This document shows positions 5,879 through 9,603 of a DNA stretch of 9,603 nt, one piece after another. Position 1 is the first letter of the stretch. The number at the start of each line of letters is the position of its first letter. The notes beneath the pieces were generated by a model. That model saw only the letters and a program-made list of their open reading frames with translations. It had not been told where the DNA came from and made no database searches. A program made the translations under genes and the position numbers. Where the stretch lies: positions 1 to 9,603 of the forward strand of contig JALVWZ010000259.1 in the NCBI GenBank assembly GCA_027023115.1. Direction: 5' to 3'. Source of the stretch: Thermaceae bacterium (lineage in GTDB: Bacteria > Deinococcota > Deinococci > Deinococcales > Marinithermaceae).

Positions 5879-5909
5879 CGTCACCCCAGCGAAAGCTGGG
5901 GTCCAGGAC
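5879..5909 (+). repeat. REP-like hairpin CGTCACCCCAGC-GAAA-GCTGGGGTCCAGG
   Basis: Arms ACCCCAGC (5883-5890) and GCTGGGGT (5895-5902) form a perfect 8-bp stem with a GAAA loop, flanked by CGTC and CCAGG. This CGTCA...TCCAGG frame is the pattern of a widespread bacterial palindromic repeat. The module B and C palindromes carry the same frame in reverse (CTGGA...GGAATGACG), so the elements face each other as in BIME clusters. CCAGGACCG at its end is also the beginning of copy C. Confidence 0.7.
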
Positions 5910-6011
5910 CGATTCAGGGGTCGGCATTAGGGCGTTGCTTCGTCATCATCGTCTGTTTGTCACCATTGCTTTCTAGGACCTCCACGAGCAACGGAGACCG
6001 CGCCGGTCTGG

Positions 6012-6051
6012 ATTCCAGCTCGCGCGAGCCAAAGGCTCGCTTGGCTGGAAT
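6012..6051. repeat. Nested palindrome inside module copy C
   Basis: Outer arms ATTCCAGC (6012-6019) and GCTGGAAT (6044-6051) are exact complements. Inside, GCGAGCC (6024-6030) and GGCTCGC (6034-6040) form a 7-bp stem with an AAA loop. GCTCGCGCGAGC (6018-6029) is a third, overlapping perfect palindrome, so alternative folds are possible. In copy B the inner stem is kept but the left outer arm is eroded. Confidence 0.75.
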
Positions 6052-6093
6052 GACGAAACGGCGGCATGTGGCTTGTGGCATGTGGCTTGTGGT

Positions 6094-6129
6094 TTATCTC
6101 GTCGTAGGGGCGGACCCGTGTGTCCGCCC
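6094..6129 (+). repeat. Second copy of the 36-bp exact repeat with hairpin
   Basis: Identical over 36 bases to 576-611. Hairpin arms are 6108-6115 and 6122-6129, loop 6116-6121. It lies on the same strand as the first copy and again directly follows GTGGCTTGTGG phrases. Confidence 0.8.
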
Positions 6130-6185
6130 GAAATGTGCAGGGAAGCAAGCGAGCTCGTCGACGAATTGTCGGGCCAAAGTCCTCA

Positions 6186-6211
6186 CCGCCGGCGCTGCTC
6201 AGCGGTTTTTT
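6186..6211 (+). terminator. Weak hairpin followed by T6, possible terminator
   Basis: CGCTG (6193-6197) and CAGCG (6200-6204), with CCGC/GCGG outside (6186-6189, 6202-6205) as an alternative pairing, precede six T residues (6206-6211). The U-tract is good but the stem is short, and it lies about 550 nt beyond ttuA. It could stop read-through from the ttu operon. Confidence 0.3.
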
Positions 6212-6344
6212 GACGCGCGAATACCGCCCTCCGCCTCGCCGGAAAACCTTGACTGAAATGTACGGAGCGTCAGGCGTCAATGACTTGGCTATATTTGCGT
6301 TGCGCAGGCGGCGCGCCCGAGATCTTCCTCCCGCACTACGAGCC

Positions 6345-6370
6345 GGCCGCGCCGGCTTGCCGGCGCGGCC
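6345..6370. repeat. Perfect 12-bp GC-only inverted repeat downstream of the PfpI gene
   Basis: GGCCGCGCCGGC (6345-6356) and GCCGGCGCGGCC (6359-6370) are exact complements separated by TT; in practice an 11-bp stem with a CTTG loop. It lies 20 nt after the PfpI gene stop on the minus strand, where a terminator is expected. No U-tract follows on either strand, so it could be a bidirectional, U-independent transcription block or an mRNA 3'-end stabiliser. Confidence 0.6.
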
Positions 6371-6390
6371 TCTAGACAGTCCCAAAGGCC

Positions 6391-6978
6391 TTACGGCTCT
6401 ATCCTGGTCCCCAGCACCTTCAAGAACTGGCCTATCCACTCCGGGTGCGCCGGCCAGGCGGGAGCGGTTACGAAGTTGCGGTCGGTGTGGGCGTTGGTGA
6501 AGGTGTCGTTGGGGCCAACGTACTTCGCCCCCGCCAGCTCGATCTCGGGCCCGACGGCCGGGTAGCCGCTAATCTCGTATCCTTTGATGACGCCGGCGGC
6601 GGCCAGGATCTGCGGTCCGTGGCAGATGGCGGCAATGGGCTTGCCGGCGGCGGCCATGGCCCTGGTTATCTCCAGCACCCGCTCGTTGAGGCGCAGGTAC
6701 TCGGGCGCCCGGCCGCCGGGAATCAGCAAGGCGTCGTAGTCTGCCGGGTCTACCTGGTCGAAATCGGCGGTGACCGCAAAGTTGTGCCCCGGCTTTTCGC
6801 TGTAGGTCTGGTCGCCCTCGAAGTCGTGGATGGCGGTGCGGACCGTCTCGCCCGGCTTCTTGCCGGGGCAGACCGCGTCCACCTGGTGGCCCGCCATGAG
6901 GAGCATCTGGTACGGCACCATCGCTTCGTAGTCTTCCATGTAATCACCGACGAACATCAGGATCTTTTTCTGCGCCAT
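6391..6978 (-). CDS. DJ-1/PfpI family protein
   Basis: A 195-residue cytosolic protein of the DJ-1/PfpI (class I glutamine amidotransferase-like) superfamily. Visible: the N-terminal segment [20 protein letters not shown] (4-23) with the conserved acidic residues E15 and E18, [13 protein letters not shown] (84-96), and the nucleophile elbow AICHGP with C119-H120. The GDYMEDYE and [14 protein letters not shown] segments recall the long PfpI subgroup that includes plant DJ-1D-type proteins, for which glyoxalase III or deglycase activity has been reported. That activity, protease activity or a chaperone role cannot be separated from sequence alone. The ATG at 6976-6978 is preceded by a strong AGGAGGTGA ribosome-binding site. 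The gene stands alone between the sdh terminator and a GC-rich inverted repeat. Confidence 0.9.
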   Translation of the reverse strand: MAQKKILMFVGDYMEDYEAMVPYQMLLMAGHQVDAVCPGKKPGETVRTAIHDFEGDQTYSEKPGHNFAVTADFDQVDPADYDALLIPGGRAPEYLRLNERVLEITRAMAAAGKPIAAICHGPQILAAAGVIKGYEISGYPAVGPEIELAGAKYVGPNDTFTNAHTDRNFVTAPAWPAHPEWIGQFLKVLGTRIEP

Positions 6979-6981
6979 GGT

Positions 6982-7011
6982 TCACCTCCTGTTTTCCTTC
7001 GCCTCATTCTA
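6982..7011 (-). promoter_or_regulatory. Promoter -10 box and strong RBS for the PfpI gene
   Basis: On the minus strand TAGAAT (7011-7006) is a five-of-six match to TATAAT. It is followed by AGGAGGTGA (6990-6982), ending 3 nt before the ATG. The -35 position would fall in the sdh terminator palindrome and shows no TTGACA-like sequence, so the promoter is uncertain. The RBS is the best in the window. Confidence 0.45.
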
Positions 7012-7013
7012 CG

Positions 7014-7043
7014 AAAAAAGCAGCGGGCCCGCGGGCCCGCTGC
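7014..7043 (-). terminator. Intrinsic terminator of the sdh operon
   Basis: On the minus strand a perfect 24-nt palindrome (7043-7020, GCAGCGGGCCCG and its complement) is followed at once by six T residues (7019-7014). It lies 15 nt after the sdhB stop codon. GC-rich stem plus U-tract is textbook rho-independent termination and cleanly separates sdhB from the PfpI gene. Confidence 0.92.
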
Positions 7044-7057
7044 CGGCGTGGTGAAGG

Positions 7058-7759
<702 letters not shown>

Positions 7760-7770
7760 CTTCCCCTCCC

Positions 7771-9510
7771 CTAGTAGACCCGCGGCTTGGGCTCGAAGCG
7801 CCCCAGCACCACCGGCTTGTAGCTAAAGCGCACCTTACCCGGTTCCTCGCGGTAAACCAGGGTGTGCTTGAGCCAGTTCTCGTCGTCGCGGTCCGGATAG
7901 TCTTCGCGGGCGTGCGCGCCGCGCGATTCCTTGCGGTTCTTGGCGGAGTGCACCAACGCCTCGGCAATGCTCAGCAACGAGCCGAGCTCGAGGGCGTCTA
8001 TCAGGTCGGCGTTGTACTTCTCGCCCTTGTCCTGAATGGTCACCTTGCGGTAGCGCTCGTTGAGGTCGTTCAGTATGCCGACCTGCTTTTCCAGTAGCTC
8101 TTCGGTGCGGTAGACCGAGGCGTTTTCCATCATCGTTTCCTGCAGGTCGCGGCGGATGGCGAAGGGCGAGTCGCCGCCCTCGTTGGCCCGCAGCTCTGCC
8201 AGCCGCTCGCGCGAGGCCTCGGTGGCGTCGGGCGGCAGGTCCACGAAAGACTCGCGCTCGGCAAAACGGGCGGCGGCGTTACCGGCCCGACGGCCGAAGA
8301 CCACCAGCTCGCCGAGGGAGTTGGTGCCCAGGCGGTTGGCCCCGTGGAGGCTGACGCAGGCCGACTCGCCGGCGGCGTAAAGGCCGGGGATGATGGTGCT
8401 CTGGCCGTCCTTGATTACCTCGCCCCAGAGCGTGGTAGGAATGCCGCCCATGGTGTAGTGGGCCGTGGGGACCACCGGAATGGGCTCCTTGACCGGGTCC
8501 ACGCCCAGGTAGGTGCGCGAGAACTCGGCGATGTCGGGCAGCTTGTGCTCGATGATGTCGGGGTCGAGGTGGGTAAGGTCGAGGCAGATGTAGTCTTTGT
8601 TGGGCCCGCAGCCGCGCCCGGCGCGGATTTCCAGGTACATCGCCCGGCTGACCATGTCGCGCGGCGCCAGGTCTTTGATCGAGGGGGCGTAGCGCTCCAT
8701 GAAGCGCTCGCCCTCGGAGTTGCGCAAAATGCCGCCCTCGCCGCGGGCGCCTTCGGTTACCAGGATGCCCAGGCGGTAGAGACCGGTGGGGTGGAACTGG
8801 TAGAACTCCGGGTCCTCGAGGGGAATCCAGCCCTTGTTGTAGAGGATTGACTGGATGTCGCCGGAAAGGGTGAAGGCATTGGAGGTTACCTTGAACATCC
8901 TCCCGTAGCCGCCGCTGGCGACGACGATTGACTTGGCCATGAAGGTGTGCAGCTCGCCGGTGGCGAACTCCATGGCCACCACCCCGATGGCGCGGCCGTC
9001 TTCGGAGAAGATGACGTCGAGAACCTGGAACTCGTTGTAGAAGGTTATACCCTGCTTGATGGACTGCTGGTAGAGGGTCTGCAAGATCATGTGGCCGGTG
9101 CGGTCGGCCGCGTGGGCGGCGCGGCGCACCGGCGCTTTGCCGTAGTCGCGGGTGTGGCCGCCGAACCGGCGCTGGGCGATCTTGCCGCTGGGCAGGCGGT
9201 CGAAGGGCAGACCCATGTGCTCGAGGTCGATGACAGCGTCTATCACCTCGCGGGCGAAGACCTCGGCGGCGTCCTGGTCGGTCAGGTAGTCACCGCCCTT
9301 GACCGTGTCGTACATGTGCCATTCCCAGTGGTCTTCCTCGACGTTGCCCAAAGCAGCGCCGATACCTCCCTGCGCCGCCCCGGTGTGGCTGCGGGTGGGG
9401 TAGAGCTTGCTGAGGACCCCAACGTCCACTCCGTGGCGCGACGCGAAAAGCGCGGCGGTCAGACCGGACCCGCCGGCTCCGATTACCAAAACGTCATGAA
9501 CATGTGCCAT
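7771..9510 (-). CDS. sdhA: Succinate dehydrogenase flavoprotein subunit
   Basis: A 579-residue flavoprotein that oxidises succinate to fumarate on the cytoplasmic face of the membrane. Visible: Rossmann motif [11 protein letters not shown] (11-21); H42 in [10 protein letters not shown], the covalent 8-alpha-histidyl FAD site; active-site H240 (FHPTG), T252-E253 ([11 protein letters not shown]), R284 in LAPRDMVSR, the likely proton-shuttle arginine, and H351 (AHYTMGG). The C-terminal helical domain (about 440-560) is intact and the protein ends [10 protein letters not shown]. Start ATG 9508-9510 follows a GGGGAGAG ribosome-binding site. It begins 12 nt after the anchor gene stop and is followed by sdhB after 11 nt. 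FrdA or L-aspartate oxidase are alternatives; the adjacent sdhB and anchor gene exclude the latter. Confidence 0.97.
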   Translation of the reverse strand: MAHVHDVLVIGAGGSGLTAALFASRHGVDVGVLSKLYPTRSHTGAAQGGIGAALGNVEEDHWEWHMYDTVKGGDYLTDQDAAEVFAREVIDAVIDLEHMGLPFDRLPSGKIAQRRFGGHTRDYGKAPVRRAAHAADRTGHMILQTLYQQSIKQGITFYNEFQVLDVIFSEDGRAIGVVAMEFATGELHTFMAKSIVVASGGYGRMFKVTSNAFTLSGDIQSILYNKGWIPLEDPEFYQFHPTGLYRLGILVTEGARGEGGILRNSEGERFMERYAPSIKDLAPRDMVSRAMYLEIRAGRGCGPNKDYICLDLTHLDPDIIEHKLPDIAEFSRTYLGVDPVKEPIPVVPTAHYTMGGIPTTLWGEVIKDGQSTIIPGLYAAGESACVSLHGANRLGTNSLGELVVFGRRAGNAAARFAERESFVDLPPDATEASRERLAELRANEGGDSPFAIRRDLQETMMENASVYRTEELLEKQVGILNDLNERYRKVTIQDKGEKYNADLIDALELGSLLSIAEALVHSAKNRKESRGAHAREDYPDRDDENWLKHTLVYREEPGKVRFSYKPVVLGRFEPKPRVY

Positions 9511-9522
9511 TATCGCTCTCCC

Positions 9523-9603
9523 CTATAGCTTGGCGACGAACAACCCGCCGGCAAGCAACAAAACGGCTACCAGAACGTAGAGGGTCGACTTGAGTATCAC
9601 CCG
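9523..9603 (-). CDS. sdhD: Succinate dehydrogenase membrane anchor, C-terminal fragment (5' end outside window)
   Basis: The minus-strand frame entering from the right edge codes for 26 residues and ends with TAG at 9525-9523, 12 nt before the sdhA ATG. It reads RVILKSTLYVLVAVLLLAGG followed by LFVAKL: one transmembrane segment with a short Lys-containing tail, as expected for the last helix of a complex II cytochrome b/anchor subunit. The identity comes mostly from position upstream of sdhA; the heme-ligand region is outside the window. Confidence 0.65.
   Translation of the reverse strand, partial: RVILKSTLYVLVAVLLLAGGLFVAKL

Larger units (their letters stand above)
5904..6129 (+). repeat. 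Composite intergenic repeat module, copy C (most complete)
   Basis: Order: CAGGACCGATTCAGGGGTCG (5904-5923), a variable spacer, CCTCCACGAGCAACGGAGACC (5979-5999), CCGGTCTGGATTCCAGC (6003-6019), nested palindrome (6012-6051), GACGAAACGGCGGCATGTGG (6052-6071) with GTGGCTTGTGGCATGTGGC phrases, and the exact 36-bp element (6094-6129). AGACCGCGCCGGTCT at 5995-6009 is a small hairpin of its own. This is the best copy for defining the unit. Confidence 0.7.
5637..6390. other. Repeat-rich convergent intergenic region, no gene seen
   Basis: A 754-nt gap between convergent ttuA and the PfpI gene. It contains the stem-loop after ttuA, module copy B, a CCCCAGC hairpin, module copy C with its exact 36-bp element, and then about 260 nt (6130-6390) of unique sequence that includes a possible terminator at 6186-6211, an AT-richer patch (6274-6300 with TATATT) and a perfect 12-bp inverted repeat at 6345-6370. 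The short frames crossing it mainly translate repeats and show no recognisable domain. Confidence 0.7.

Noticed and set aside
401..6129. CRISPR array from the repeated elements
   Set aside because: Copies are few, irregularly spaced, partly diverged and not separated by unique spacers of constant length; no cas gene is present.
5960..6439. 159-residue minus-strand open frame across the repeats
   Set aside because: It runs through repeat copy C and the 12-bp inverted repeat and overlaps the end of the PfpI gene; the translation is low-complexity and Arg-rich.
8344..9528. Two long + strand open frames (8344-8850 and 8947-9528) opposite sdhA
   Set aside because: sdhA is intact with all active-site motifs on the other strand; these frames have repetitive Val/Gly/Asp composition typical of antisense shadows.

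Overview
The window looks like chromosomal DNA of a high-GC thermophile of the Thermaceae (Deinococcota), probably a Thermus, Meiothermus, Oceanithermus or Marinithermus relative. The main support is TtuA, whose eleven metal-binding cysteines and one histidine can be counted at the positions I recall for Thermus thermophilus TtuA. RuvB is also very close in length and sequence to the Thermus protein, and a TtuB-type ubiquitin-like sulfur carrier lies directly beside ttuA. Genus and species are inferred. No mobile element, rRNA, tRNA or CRISPR array was found.

Layout: (1) 2-328 (+) is the 3' end of an adenine deaminase gene. (2) 329-922 is a convergent intergenic region full of hairpins and degenerate short repeats. 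(3) 923-3732 (-) is a compact run of a secreted Cys-rich protein, then ruvB, then a DUF4388/pseudo-receiver protein; the last two overlap by 4 nt. (4) 3733-3757 is a 25-nt divergent spacer that must hold both start regions. (5) 3758-5636 (+) is a three-gene operon with two 4-nt overlaps: a PIN-like putative nuclease, ttuB and ttuA. (6) 5637-6390 is a second convergent repeat-rich region with two more copies of the composite module seen in region 2. (7) 6391-6978 (-) is a DJ-1/PfpI-family gene. (8) 7014-7043 is a strong intrinsic terminator ending the sdh operon. (9) 7058-9603 (-) holds sdhB, sdhA and the last 26 codons of a membrane-anchor gene (sdhD).

How the genes work together: TtuB, as a C-terminal thiocarboxylate, donates sulfur to TtuA, which converts the T at position 54 of tRNA to 2-thioribothymidine, a heat-stabilising change. 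SdhA/B with the hydrophobic anchor form succinate dehydrogenase (complex II). RuvB drives Holliday-junction branch migration. The points most worth a second look are the PIN-like gene translationally coupled to the tRNA-thiolation pair, a TtuB whose tail reads Gly-Gly-Ala-Lys instead of ending in Gly-Gly, a pseudo-receiver with Glu at the phospho-Asp position, and a composite intergenic repeat module present three times.
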